Shown here: positions 1-10,447 of the stretch, piece after piece
Numbering within the stretch: the first letter of the stretch is position 1
How the letters are laid out: every line of letters begins with the position of its first letter
NCBI GenBank assembly: GCA_963922205.1
Contig: CAWUHX010000075.1
Span: 124,001-188,000, forward strand
Reading direction: 5' to 3'
DNA length: 64,000 nt
Origin: Romanomermis culicivorax
Lineage: Eukaryota > Nematoda > Enoplea > Mermithida > Mermithidae
The notes under the pieces: model-generated
Seen by the model: only the letters and a program-made list of their open reading frames with translations
Told to the model about the DNA's origin: nothing
Database searches by the model: none
Translations under genes and position numbers: made by a program

Positions 1-1278
1 CATTTAAAACTCAATTTACTGACTTATGGAGAGAAAATGAAAATAAATGAATCTTTTCACCTTTTATTTCGCAGACAGAAGGTTTGATTTCTCAGTGAAC
101 TTAATAAATTTTCAGTCGGACAAATTGAAATTCAAAAACTAGGCATGCAACTAAGAATTTGGATCTTTTAATCGGCAAATATTTATACACTCCAAATGTT
201 TCAATCACATCAAAGTCAAAATTTTAGGAATTTTTCCACTTTACCGGAATTTTTTGTTTTTTCCTGAAAACAACTTTTTCTGCCATTTTAACCGTTGGTG
301 ATTCCAAAAAAAATTAATCATTTCGCGCGGAAAACATTGTACATTAAAAATTTTCAACAGAAAATATGGAGATCTTATGTATTTAATAATCATTCCTTTT
401 CGACAAAACATTTATTCCAAATCGACAATTCAAGCTTAAAGTGAAATCCCTAAGCCTAAGCCAAAAAAGCCTAAGCCTAAGCCTAAGCCTAAGCCTAAAA
501 AGCCTAAGCCTAAGCCTAAGCCTAAGCAAACTACTAATTGCTCGTGAAGTTTGTCCTTATCTTCACACAATTTAGCGATATCGTCAAAATTAAGTTCCAT
601 GTCTAAAAAAATAAAACATATTGAAACAATAGTTTCCGCGCAAAATGATTGGTTTTTTTGGAATCAGCGACCTTTAAAATGCCAGAAAAAGTTATTTTAA
701 CCCAAAAATTAAAAATTCCGGTAAAGTAGAAAATACCTAAATTTTATAAGGACCGCATAAAATTTTTGGGAAAATGACCGATAAAATGTTAGTCTTCATC
801 AAATTCGTCAACAAAAAATACAGGATCAAACACTAATCCATAATATGTTGATAATTAGAACCTAGTAGCATTAACTAGATTGATCTTTTCTAATCGCGCA
901 TTGCAATAATATGAAAAATTATAAATGATTTGAAACGCGGCGCGAAGCGCCGGAAAATTTTTACTTCTTTCCATTTTAGAACGCATAAAAATGCATCTCC
1001 GGACAGAAAACCCTATCACCTAATCAAAAGAGCAGTCAGGCCTCAAGTTGCACTGTGCAACTCGGCAGGGAAAATTTGGTTGGACGCCCGAAATTTGGTT
1101 TCTGTGTGCGAAAAAAAACCCCTGGATACGGGTATTTCCCGGGCAGGAAATCCAATAACTTAATCAAAAGGGCAGTCAGGCTTCGAATTGCGCTGTGCAA
1201 CTCGACGGAGAATAATATTTGGTTGGTTGCAGTTTGCGCAGCACAAACTTAGTTTGCCGTATGCAGAAAAAGCCTGAT
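1..1278 (+). repeat. Dispersed CAGGG-family non-autonomous element, 5' part outside window
   Basis: Non-coding repeat. The same ordered blocks recur at 6570-7409, inverted at 7440-8260, at 28905-30140 and in part at 34525-34654: a TTTTGGAGAGAAAATGAA-like block, a block with CATTTATCCATAATATGTTGATA, a GGCGCGAAGCGCC palindrome near 935-950, and an end with GTTGCACTGTGCAAC. Other copies end in CAGGGTTTTTT / AAAAAACCCTG, suggesting a hAT-like terminal inverted repeat. In this copy the end is the AAAACCCCTG near 1115, followed by a second partial terminal block to about 1278. No protein is encoded; short reading frames here are chance. Confidence 0.6.
449..527. repeat. Interstitial telomere-type repeat (GCCTAA)n
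   Basis: About 12 copies of GCCTAA (reverse complement TTAGGC), interrupted by two A-rich variants. TTAGGC is the canonical nematode telomere repeat. The block is short and lies inside a dispersed repeat, so it is interstitial rather than a chromosome end. Confidence 0.85.
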
Positions 1279-2035
1279 GTCGGATCCAAGAAATTATTGT
1301 AACGTTTACAGTTACTTTCACTAAATATTCCTGCGCAAACACAATTGAAATTTCGAACTTCGAAAATAATGAATTTGTTGTATACTGAGTTACTCTATGT
1401 GTCAATTCATAATCCAAATATTCATGATTCTGTGATACAGCTTTGATCAACAAATAGCATTGATAAAACAAGTCTGACACGCCAAAAAAAAGTTGGAAAT
1501 CCGAAACAAGTTACTGTGATCTGAGAAGTACATTTTTTCCAGGCATCGTCAGCATCACTCATGACAGCAGCAGCGTTTTTTTTTTGTGCCAAAACATGGT
1601 TTTTGGCACATAAAAATTCGAAATGGCACAAAAAATTTTGAGCGTTTGTGCCAATCGGCACAAAATTTTTGGCTGTTCCAAACATTCAATTTCCTTACTT
1701 TTTAGACGATTTAGAGGCCGAAAATGCAAAAAATTTTCGGCGCTTCCGCGCCGAGTCAATGAATAGATATCTACTCGTATTTGACCCGAATGCGAAGGAG
1801 TTCTCTTCGAACAGTGTATCAGCATCGTTCATTGTTGCAGCAAAGTTTAGATGCTGTCTGTCAATCATTCGGTCTATTCGGATTTAAAACTGAAATTCTT
1901 ACTTTCTGCGTTTGATTCATTCATATAAAAAATTCGATATCGTTGGTAATAGTACAATGTTCCGACCGAAAATTCACACAACTTCCGACTTTATTTTCCA
2001 TTTTCTTAGTCTTTACACTGTTGTTAAATATATAT
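1279..2035. other. Non-coding repeat-derived DNA
   Basis: No gene seen. Near 1570 a CAGCGTTTTTTTTTT end begins a stretch rich in TGTGCCAA/TTGGCACA inverted motifs. The complementary end, AAAAAAAAAACGCTG, is near 6546-6560 with the same GTGCCAATTGGCAC motifs, so both look like pieces of one small dispersed element. Another GGCGCTTCCGCGCC palindrome lies near 1738. Confidence 0.45.
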
Positions 2036-2652
2036 AAGATTCGCAGGGTTGGCATTGGCAAGGCTTTGGTTTTTTGGTTTTTGGTTTTTTTGGTTTTTTA
2101 AAAAAACCAAAAAATTGGAAAATCTCTGGTTTTTCGGTTTTTTTGGTTTTTTTCCAAAATCATTGGGAAACTGTTTTTTCACATTAGTCGATCTTCCAGG
2201 CATGTATTGGCGTCTATCTGAATTAACAAAACAATTAATTTAGTTAAATTGATTTGAATGCATGAATGAATGAAGAAGATTTATTACCTGTCAGGCGAAA
2301 TATAACACAAGAAAAGAAAAAAAGGTTAAAACGCGAGAACAAACGATTAAAATGAAATAAGAAAACGAAGAAAAGTTTCGAAAACTCAATCGGACAAATA
2401 CAATATCGCAGCGAAAATATGTGCTACAGTAAACAAGTTAATGACGGTAATAGGAAGCGCAGGTTACATATTTGTAACAGGCTAACGCGCTCCCCCGAGA
2501 TAATCAGAAAAATCAATCTTAGAGATTTTCGTTTTGAATGTGTGTAAATTGGAAGAACTAAGAACTTCAGCTGAAAGTTCATTCCAGATATTAATGTACC
2601 TGTTGGAAAAATCATATAATCTACTATTTGTTTTAGCTTTACCTGTTTTGAG

Positions 2653-4267
2653 TTAGTAGTCATTTTTACGACACGTGGACTCGAAATTTCTGCTAATAAA
2701 GAAGTCCGATTTTTGCAGACAGGATTGGCCTTTAATAATTTGAAACATCATGCATAAAACGGCACATAGTCGGCATATTTCTAAGCTATCAAGGCATAGC
2801 TTAGTTAAACGCTCATCATATGAAAGGATAGACCCAAAACCACATATTCTCTTTGTGAATCTTCTCTGAACTTTTTCAATGAGATTTATGTCAGAGGCAT
2901 AGTAAGGGTTCCAAACAGTTGAACAATATTCTAGCAGGGATCTAACATAAACAGTAAACGCGCGTACAAGGTTAGAAGTATCATGGGAAGTAAAGGTTCT
3001 AATTATCAAAGAACTTAAGCTAAAGGCTTTCTTGGTAATTGATTCTATGTGATCTCTAAAACTCAAGTTTTGGGATATGAGTACGCCCAAGTCTCTGACG
3101 TATGGGTTTTCACCTGGAATTTCAGACAATCCTGAATTGTAGGGGACCTTTGGATTTGCATGGCCCATATAGAGAATAGAACTTTTTTCAGCCGAAATTT
3201 CGAGTTGCCATGTTTTAGACCAATGGAAAATCTGATCAAGATCATCTTGAAGAGTTTTACATTGTGTGGAGGTGTTAAAAATTTTCGCATCATCTGCGAA
3301 AAGATAGACATAGGATTTTAAAGTATCAGGGAGGTCGTTTATAAACAAGAGGAAAAGAGTTGGACCAAGAACACTCCCCTGGGGGACACCACTGCTTACG
3401 TCTGATGTTAGGGAAAATTTGTTGTTAATGCAGACTTTTTGAGTGCGATTTGAAAGGAAGGCGATGATCCAATTCGCAAGAAAACCACAGATGCCATAGC
3501 TTTTCAAGTTTAGAGCAAGCTTACTATGGGAGACAGAGTCAAAAGCTTTCTTAAAATCAATGTAAATCAAATCAATGGAAGATCCTAAATCAGTAAGTTT
3601 GGTCCATGAATTTTTGTATTTGAGCAACTGTGTTTCACATGACTTTTTTGGAAAAAACCCAAACTGAAAGGGAGATAATAGAGAGCTTCTCTTAAGGTAA
3701 TCTAAAATAGAAGAGTTAATAATGCTTTCCATGACTTTACAAGCAATACAACAAAGAGAAATTGGTCGGTAATTGGAAATCGATGAGGAATCACCTTTTT
3801 TGTATACTGGGATTACATTTGCAGTTTTCCATATAGATGGTAATGCCCCAGATCTAAAAGAAACCTCAAAGATATGAGAACGTGGGTCGGCCAAACAATT
3901 GGATAGTTTTTTTCATAAAATAGGCACATAACCCATCAGGACCCAAGGCAAGGGACGGATTCAGTTTACGAAGAGCAGCATGAACTAGCTCAACAGAAAA
4001 TGATGAATTGGAGATTTCAGACATAGTTCTTTTGGGGAAAAGAGGCACAGAACCATTATCATTGGTAAAGACTGATGTGAAATAATTATTGAAAAGTTCG
4101 GCCTTTAGATCTTCATCAGAAATAATTTCATTACCTATACAAATTGGGGGAATAGCTCTATTTGATTTGATTTCGGAATTTACAAAATTATAGAAACTTC
4201 TGAGATCTGATTTGTCAATAAGTTTCTTTTCAATGTCGATTTGATGTGATTTGATTTGATTTTTCAA
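2653..4267 (-). pseudogene. LINE A reverse transcriptase, frameshifted
   Basis: Would copy element RNA by target-primed reverse transcription. An open 413-codon stretch (3894-2653) contains the non-LTR RT motifs in order: a SNYRPISL block, YIDFKKAFDSVSHSKL (motif A, first catalytic Asp), SGVPQGSVLGP (motif B), LFADDAKIF (motif C, FADD), an LGVLIS block and a thumb-type VQRRFTKRICG block. The upstream linker (4267-3866, with LGPDGLCAYF) is in another frame, giving a frameshift near 3880. The C-terminal tail continues in a third frame below 2653. The family assignment (Jockey/CR1 group) rests on motif style, not on a tree. The catalytic core is intact but the gene as a whole is broken. Confidence 0.85.
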
Positions 4268-4532
4268 AAATTTACAATGACTGTTGAAAAGAAACTTGTC
4301 ACAGGCTGATTTAGTTTTCCTATAGTTTCTCCAAAGTTTTAATTTTTTAGCGAGTAGCTTCTGGAGGGGTATTTGGGATATTTTTTTGCCTTACTTAGTT
4401 TAGATGTGGGTTACGTGTTGTGTTATAATGAGCTTTAAAATGTCAATAAAACTACAATACATGTCATCTGCATTTCTACATGTGGAGAAAACATCAGGCC
4501 AAGAGATCTGGAATAAGAGCTCAGAAATAGTA

Positions 4533-4918
4533 TCATAGTTTGCCTTGCGAAAGTTCAAGGGGGGGGGGGGATTTTGGATTCAGGGGATTTGTCTTGAGAA
4601 TTATTTTGAACTTTACAGTTGAGTGGTCACTAGTAGAAAAAGGAGGGACAGCATGAACGTCAGAGACAGATCTATCACCAAAAATTAGATCAAGGATATT
4701 GTTATCATTAGTGGGTTGCAAAACCAGTTGCTGAAGACTTGTACTAGAAAGACACTCAAATAAAGATGTGTAGGTGGCTTCATAGGGATAGGTAGAATTG
4801 ATCCAGTCAAGTTTAAGTAAATTAATACTTCTAGCTGCCATTTTACGGCTCCCTGACTAGTCTCAGATGATACAGGGAGCTTCCAGCAGTTTTTTACATA
4901 GTTATTTTGATGTACCAA
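4533..4918 (-). pseudogene. LINE A AP-endonuclease C-terminal fragment
   Basis: Minus-strand fragment with features of the LINE endonuclease C-terminus: a QQLVLQPTNDNNILDLIFG block and the STSDHSTVKF block with its conserved Ser-Asp-His catalytic segment. The domain lacks its N-terminal half because the insertion is 5'-truncated at about 4918. The frame opposite the run of ten Gs near 4560 breaks it from the following linker. Confidence 0.75.
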
Positions 4919-5049
4919 ACATTCTAAAGAATTAAACCAGAAAAAAAACTATAGAAAAACCAAAAAAACCACTAAAAAACCAAAAAACCCAAAAGTCGAA
5001 ATTTCAAAAGTTCGGTTTTTGCCAACCCTGAAGATTCGTCGTCGAAAAT

Positions 5050-6248
5050 TGAATCAATTGTAATAGGCTAAAAATTTGGATAAAAAAGTAGCAACAGATT
5101 CAATTTATATTGATTTTCAAGAAGCATTTGATACTGTTTCTCATAAAAAACTGGTCGGAAAATCTGCATCCTACGGCATATCTAGTTTTTTATTGAGATG
5201 GTTACATGGTTTTTTATTTAATAGGACTCAACAGGTAAAAATTGGCATTTGCTTCTCTAATCCAATTAGAGTTACTAGTGGGGTTCCTCAGGGTAGTGTA
5301 TTGGGACCAAGTTTGTTCTTTATTCTCATAAATAATATATCTGATGGTTTTAGCAGTGAAATTTATCTTTTTGCTGATGATGTGAAAATATTCAATGCTA
5401 CAGAAAATGTTGAAGTACTACAAGGCGATCTTGTCAAAGTAAAGTTTATGAATGGTCATTGAAATGGCAATTATGTATTTCTCTGGAAAAATGCTCTGTT
5501 TTGCATCTTGAAAGTAATAACCCCAAAGTTGAGTATTATATAAACGATTTTCTGATTCCTACTGTTTCATAGATAAAGGATCTTGGTGTTATATTCAATG
5601 AAAAATTGTCAGAAACTGCCCACTGTAATTATGTAGTTAAAAAGCATCTAGGGTGGAAAATTTCATGTTAAAATGTTTTCACTCTAACTTCAATGAATTA
5701 AAAATTAAGGCTTTTAAATCCTATGTTCTCCCTATTTTGGAATATGGTTCACCACTCTGGAATCCTTGTCTTGTTAGAGATACTGAACTGGTAGAAAAAG
5801 TTCAACGAAGGTTTACAAAAAGACTTCTCCATTATAAAGATTTAAGCTATAAGGAGCGTCTCAACAAATCTGGCCTTGATGACCTTGCATTTAGACATAC
5901 GTGTATCGACTTATCTTACATGTTCTTAATTTTAAAATTTAAAGTTATTCCACCTGATTTATTTTTCACCTTGAGTCCATTCAATTATCGCGCGTCCAAC
6001 TTATTTAAATTGTATTAATCGAAATATAATTAATGCTTTAAAACATGATTTTTGCTTGCGAAATATTGATGTTTGGAATTCCTTACCCAATGATATCATT
6101 TGTTCGAACAGTATGCCCTGTTTTCGGTCTAAATTGAATCATTTTTTAAAGCTCAATTCGCACGTGCTTTTGTCACGTCCATGAGCTTTTCTGTATTATT
6201 CGTATTTACTCTTGTATTTATTCGCATTTAATAAATTTCTTTCTTTCT
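5050..6248 (+). mobile_element. LINE B, 5'-truncated copy with TTTC-type tail
   Basis: A second non-LTR retrotransposon fragment, in the opposite orientation to LINE A and starting 20 bp beyond the hAT duplication. It contains the RT core from motif A onward (5076-5462), an interrupted stretch, the thumb/C-terminal part (5653-6018) and the end of the ORF to about 6184 (WNSLPND-like block). AATAAA and a TTTCTTTC microsatellite follow at 6228-6248. Confidence 0.8.
5076..6184 (+). pseudogene. LINE B reverse transcriptase fragment, frameshifted
   Basis: The remnant begins just before motif A. Visible blocks are YIDFQEAFDTVSHKKL (motif A), SGVPQGSVLGPSLFFILINN (motif B), YLFADDVKIF (motif C), a KDLGVIFNEKL block near 5573, YVLPILEYGSPLWNPC and VQRRFTKRLLHYKDLSYKER (thumb). 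Frame changes lie between 5440 and 5660 and near 6018, so it cannot make a full protein. It is closer to LINE C (shared CFHSNFNELKI / CFYSNINELKI block) than to LINE A. Confidence 0.8.
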
Positions 6249-6569
6249 AAATTTCAACTTCCCAAATAATTCTAGAGTCATAAAAGGTTTCTCAACATTC
6301 CGTTTCTTTTCGAGTCGTCATAAACTTACTTGCAGAGTTTCTTCTTATCTCAATGACATCGTTGGCTGAAAAATAGGTTGGGCACGATTTTTACAAAATA
6401 TTAATGCGTTAAACGTTAACTTTTTATCAAAATTTTGGCCTGAAACCTCTCTGCAGTTTTTGCTATGTTTCTAGTAGAAAAAAAATTTTGTGCCAATGGC
6501 ACTAATTCTTTTGACGTCTTGTGCCAATTGGCACCAATGTCCGTGCACAAAAAAAAAACGCTGATTGTC
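6249..6569. other. Non-coding repeat-derived DNA
   Basis: No gene seen. The right half has TGTGCCAA...TTGGCACC inverted motifs and ends AAAAAAAAAACGCTG, matching in inverse the element piece near 1570. Confidence 0.4.
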
Positions 6570-7409
6570 AGGGTTTTTTTTGCACAGGCCGGCCAGGTTG
6601 CATTGCAATGCAATGTGCAACTTAGGGAAAAATTTCGGTTGCTGATTAATTTTTAGTTGCTCACTCACACATCGATAAATTTGCTTAAATTTATTTGCAA
6701 AACCATGGCAAACTAGTTTTCTTGTTTTTCATTCGATCTGCGTCAATTTTAGACATTTAAAACCCAATTTTTTGAGTTTGGAGAGAAAATGAAAAAATTA
6801 AAATGACTAGACTAGAGTAATGTGTTCGACGCGTAGCGCCGAAAATTTTTTGTGGATTTCAATATTCTAAAACGATGGAAAATGAATCTTTTCGGCTTTT
6901 ATTCCCGTATATTCGGTTTGATTTCTCAGTGAATTTAATGAATTTTCAGTCGGACAAACTAAAGTTCAAAAACTGGGCCAGCGACTAAGAATTTGGATCT
7001 TTCAATCAGCAAATATGTCTACACTCAAAATGTTTTAGTCACATGAAAGTCAAAATTTTTACGAAGAATTCCGAGAAAATGACTGAGAAAAATGTTAGTC
7101 TTCATTGAATTCGTATTAAACATTTATCCATAATATGTTGATAGTTAGAACCTATATAAGCACTAACTGGAATGACCTTTTCTAACCGCGCAATAGAATA
7201 ATATAAAAAATCATAAATGAATTGACTTGAAACCCGGCGCAAAGCGCCGGAAAATTTTCCCTTTCTTCCATTTTAGAACGCATAAAAATGCATTCCGGAC
7301 AGAAAAGCCTATCACCTAATCAAAAGAGCAGTCAGGCCTCAAGTTGCACTGTGCAGCTTGGCAGAAAAAATTTGGCTGCACAGCACGAAGTTTGGTTGCT
7401 GTGTGCAAA
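6570..7409 (+). repeat. CAGGG-family element, near-complete copy
   Basis: Starts CAGGGTTTTTTTTGCACAGG and ends GCAAAAAAAACCCTG. It has the same internal order as the copy at 1-1278, including a GGCGC...GCGCC palindrome near 7236. The 8-bp flanks do not match, so the target duplication is lost or recombined. No coding capacity. Confidence 0.65.
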
Positions 7410-7439
7410 AAAAACCCTGGGCATCGTCCCCCTACCTGG

Positions 7440-8260
7440 GGTTATTTTTCACACAACAACCAAATTTCGGGCTGTGCAACCAAACTTTTATTGTCAAGTT
7501 GCACAATTCAACTTGAAGCCTGACTGCCCTATTGATTAGGTTAAGGTAAAGTGGGGTGACTTTGATCAGAGTATGGCATCTGATAACTCTTTGAGATCAG
7601 CAGGTCATTTTGGCTGTGTAGACAACCTGATCTCAAATAGTTATCAAATGCCCAACTCTGATCAAAGCCACCCCACTTTACCTTATAGGGTTTCCTGTCC
7701 GGTGATGCATTTTTATGCGTTATAAAATCGAAAATAGTGAAAATCTTCGGGCGCTTGGCGCCGGATTTTAATTATTTGTAATTATTTTTCTATATTATTC
7801 CAGTGCGCGGGTAGCAAATGTTATTCTAGCTAATGTTTATGGCTTATAATTGTCAACATTCTATGGATAAATGTTTGATCCTGTGGTGCTTTTTTCGAAT
7901 TTAACGAAAAGCAAGATTTTTTCGGTTATTTTCCCAAAAATTTTTTCCAATCTTCAAACCCATTTTGAAATCTGTGTGATTAGAACATTTTGAGTCCAAG
8001 TATAAATTCCTACCATTTGAAGAATTGAAATTATTGGTTGCTTTCTTCTAGTTTTTGAATTGTAGTCTGCCCGACTGAAAATTGATTGAATTCACTCAAA
8101 AATTAAACCATCCGTCTTGGAAATAAAAGTTGAAAAGATTTATTTTCCAGCGTTCTAAAATATCAAAATCCCACACAAAAAAACAAGTTACTCATACCAA
8201 CTTTTTCATTTTCTCTTCGAAACTCAAAAAATTGGGTTTTAGAAGCCTAAAACCGACGCG
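7440..8260 (-). repeat. Inverted CAGGG-family copy facing 6570-7409
   Basis: Reverse-oriented copy of the same repeat: GCACAATTCAACTTGAAGCC, the ATGCATTTTTATGCGTT block at about 7705 and the palindrome near 7748 appear in reversed order. With 6570-7409 it forms a roughly 0.8-kb imperfect inverted pair with a spacer of about 30 bp. A 142-bp hairpin element (7543-7684) is inserted in it. Confidence 0.65.
7543..7684. mobile_element. 142-bp hairpin MITE (AAGGTAAAGTGGGGTGAC ends)
   Basis: Almost its entire length folds back. The left arm AAGGTAAAGTGGGGTGAC continues with TTTGATCAGAGT; the right arm ends CACCCCACTTTACCTT. Comparison with uninterrupted copies of the surrounding repeat (GATTAGGTGATAGGG) shows an insertion at or beside a TA, consistent with a Tc1/mariner-type MITE. 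The loop is about 20 bases. Confidence 0.7.
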
Positions 8261-8419
8261 ATTCGATTGAAATACATGAAAACTAGTTTTTGGTGGTTTT
8301 TCCGATTTAGATAGATATAGGTAGATAGATTTATTTGTCGTTAGAAAAATAAATTCAGAAAAGAATACGAAAAAAATATTATCATGAGCTTCAAGGCGAT
8401 CGGTATTGTGGGGATATAA

Positions 8420-9290
8420 GCACAAAAATTCGATAAATCGTTTTTTAAATGTATGAACATTAAGAGCAGACGTCACATGACTAGGTAATATATTCCACGT
8501 ACCTCAATAGATCCATTACAGAAATCTTTTTCAAGTAATCGCGTACGAAATTTTGACCAATATAATTTGTTAACATGATAATTAAAAGTACTGTATACAA
8601 AAAAATTATTCGAGTCCAAAACGTCGTAACGGATTATAGAATAAACTTGGATAGATCTGTTATAGTTCCCATAAATTCAAGAGAATTCCGACTGGCGGAC
8701 TCCAATCTTTCTTGGTAATTCATAGAGTTAAAGTCATATAATCGTTTTGTGAACGACCTCTGAACTTTCTTTACCCTTTGTATTTTACCCATTAGATAAG
8801 GATTCCAAATAGGACTACCATATTCACGGATTGGGCGAACATAAGTTTAAAATTCCCTGATTTTTAATTCATTAATGTTTGAGTAGAAACATTTAAAAAT
8901 TAGATTTGATACCCTAGAAGCCTTCCTGATCATGTAATCACAGTACGGAACAAAACTGAGTTTTTCATCAACAAAAACACCAAGATCTTTTATACTAATT
9001 ATTGGAGTTGGAGCAGAAATGGCATCACTTATTTTTACTCCTTGAGTTCTATTTGTAAGGAAGTCAATAATCAAATTCATTGTGAATTTATCACCTTGTA
9101 GTTTTTGTAAGAGCTTTGAATGTGAGACAGTATCAAATGCTTTCTTAAAATCAATGTATACAAAATCAACAGGAATTTGATCATCCAAGTTCTTAACCCA
9201 CTTAGTTTTACATTCAAGAAGTTGTAAGACACATGATTTATTATTTCTGAATCCAAACTGATTACTACTGAATTAATAGGCATATCTGTC
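8420..9290 (-). pseudogene. LINE C reverse transcriptase remnant lacking motifs B and C
   Basis: Motif A (YIDFKKAFDTVSHSKLL) is present at about 9150. The frame then passes from a TNRTQGVKIS block directly to IKDLGVFVDEKLSFV, so the segment that should hold the VPQGSVLGP and FADD motifs is missing: an in-frame internal deletion. Below 8847 thumb-like blocks (SPIWNPYLMG, VQRSFTKRLYDF) and the C-terminal ALNVHTFKKRFIEF are visible in broken frames. Catalytically dead. Confidence 0.75.
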
Positions 9291-9512
9291 TAGATAACCC
9301 TACAATATTCTTATTAATTATTCCTTCCATCATTTTGCATGGTGCACTACAAAGTGATATGAGCCTGTAGATTTCACCTTTGCTACAGTCTCCTTTTTTG
9401 AAGATTGGAACAATGTATGGTGTTTTCCATAAATCAGGTACTAATGTGCCAGTCCTATAAGAAACCTCAAAGATAACACTAAGAGGTTCAGCAAGAACAA
9501 GATGTAACTTTT

Positions 9513-10446
9513 TCAGAAAGTAAACGCACAGACAGGTCCAAGGGAAAGTGTGGGTTTTAGATTTTTCAGTGCCAACAAAACTTCCTTGAAATCAAATTCA
9601 ACTGACTGAAGATATTCAAATCCTTTACTAGGAAAAGGAGAATTTTTTCGGCAATCAAAAGTAAAGACAGTTGCAAAATATTCGTTGAAAATATCACATT
9701 TGTCGAAGTCACTACTAACTGCGATATTATGATAATGCAATGTGGGGATCATTTGTCGCTTTACAGTTTTGCTGTTGACAAATTCATAAAAATTTTGTAA
9801 GGAGGAGGATTTCAATAGTTTCTTCTTTCTTAGCATAATGGATATCCATTTCGTTTTTAAGTTCCTTTGAAATTAACTTCAACCTGTTCTTGTTTTCAGT
9901 ATTTCTGTTGTTGGCATATATAGTCCACAATTTACGTGTTCTCTTTTTTAGTCTTCTCAAAAATAAAGGTAGTTTTTCCCGTTTCACCTGGTCCTTTCTT
10001 CTTGGTACAAATTTATCAATAAAACCAGCTAAAACTCCTAGGAAAACTTGATAAAAATGATTGGGGGCCATGCAATTATTGAAAAGAGTATTCCAATCCA
10101 CCTTTGCTAGTATGATCTCGAGAGATTGATAATCAGCATGGATAAAATCATAAGGTTCAACATTAGATATATCCTTTAACCTTGACTTGTGCTTTAGTCT
10201 CTGAAGAATATCGAATTTAACCATATTGTGATCACTGGTAGAAAAGTTTTCTACAACAGTAACATTGCCTATCAAGTTTGGATAATTACAGAACACCAGA
10301 TCAAGAAAATTTTCTCCTCGAGTAGGGTCTAACACTAATTGTTCAAATCCTGAAATTAAGAAACTATTATTGACGACTTTAGAGAGATGGTCCATTTTGT
10401 CTTGGTATCCATAATTTTTCAGCAAGGACAAATGGAAGTCACCCAA
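9513..10446 (-). pseudogene. LINE C endonuclease C-terminus and linker
   Basis: 10446-9784 encodes the last part of an AP endonuclease: GDFHLSLL at the start (the GDFN motif), EQLVLDPTRGENFLDLVFC, and NFSTSDHNMVKFDI with the catalytic Ser-Asp-His block. The Lys/Arg-rich linker follows (LFLRRLKKRTRKLW). A frame change near 9800 leads to 9836-9513, the pre-RT region (FNEYFATVFT and LKPTLSLGP). The N-terminal endonuclease half is absent. Confidence 0.75.
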
Positions 10447-10447
10447 G

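Larger units (their letters stand above)
2256..4918 (-). mobile_element. LINE A, 5'-truncated non-LTR retrotransposon (Jockey/CR1-like)
   Basis: On the minus strand the order is endonuclease C-terminus (4918-4533), RT (4267-2653), a C-terminal tail (about 2650-2480) and a 3' end with a CATT-type microsatellite tail at about 2256-2275. The copy is 5'-truncated inside the AP endonuclease domain and nested in the hAT-like element 2044-5030. At least two frame changes (near 3880 and 2650) and a decayed stretch at 4268-4532 make it non-functional. It is related to, but clearly different from, LINE B and LINE C. Confidence 0.85.
2044..5030. mobile_element. hAT-like non-autonomous element (CAGGGTTGGCA ends) carrying a LINE insertion
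   Basis: The left end begins CAGGGTTGGCA and the right end finishes TGCCAACCCTG. They are flanked by the perfect 8-bp duplication AAGATTCG at 2036-2043 and 5031-5038. CAGGG-type inverted ends and 8-bp duplications are hallmarks of hAT transposition. What remains of the element itself is short and T/A-rich (runs of GGTTTTTTGG on the left, CCAAAAAACC on the right). Almost all of the 3 kb is a LINE inserted later on the minus strand. No transposase is present. Confidence 0.85.

Noticed and set aside
930-1252. Two overlapping short plus-strand frames (77 and 65 codons)
   Set aside because: They lie wholly in the dispersed CAGGG-family repeat, and the equivalent positions of other copies are not open in the same way.
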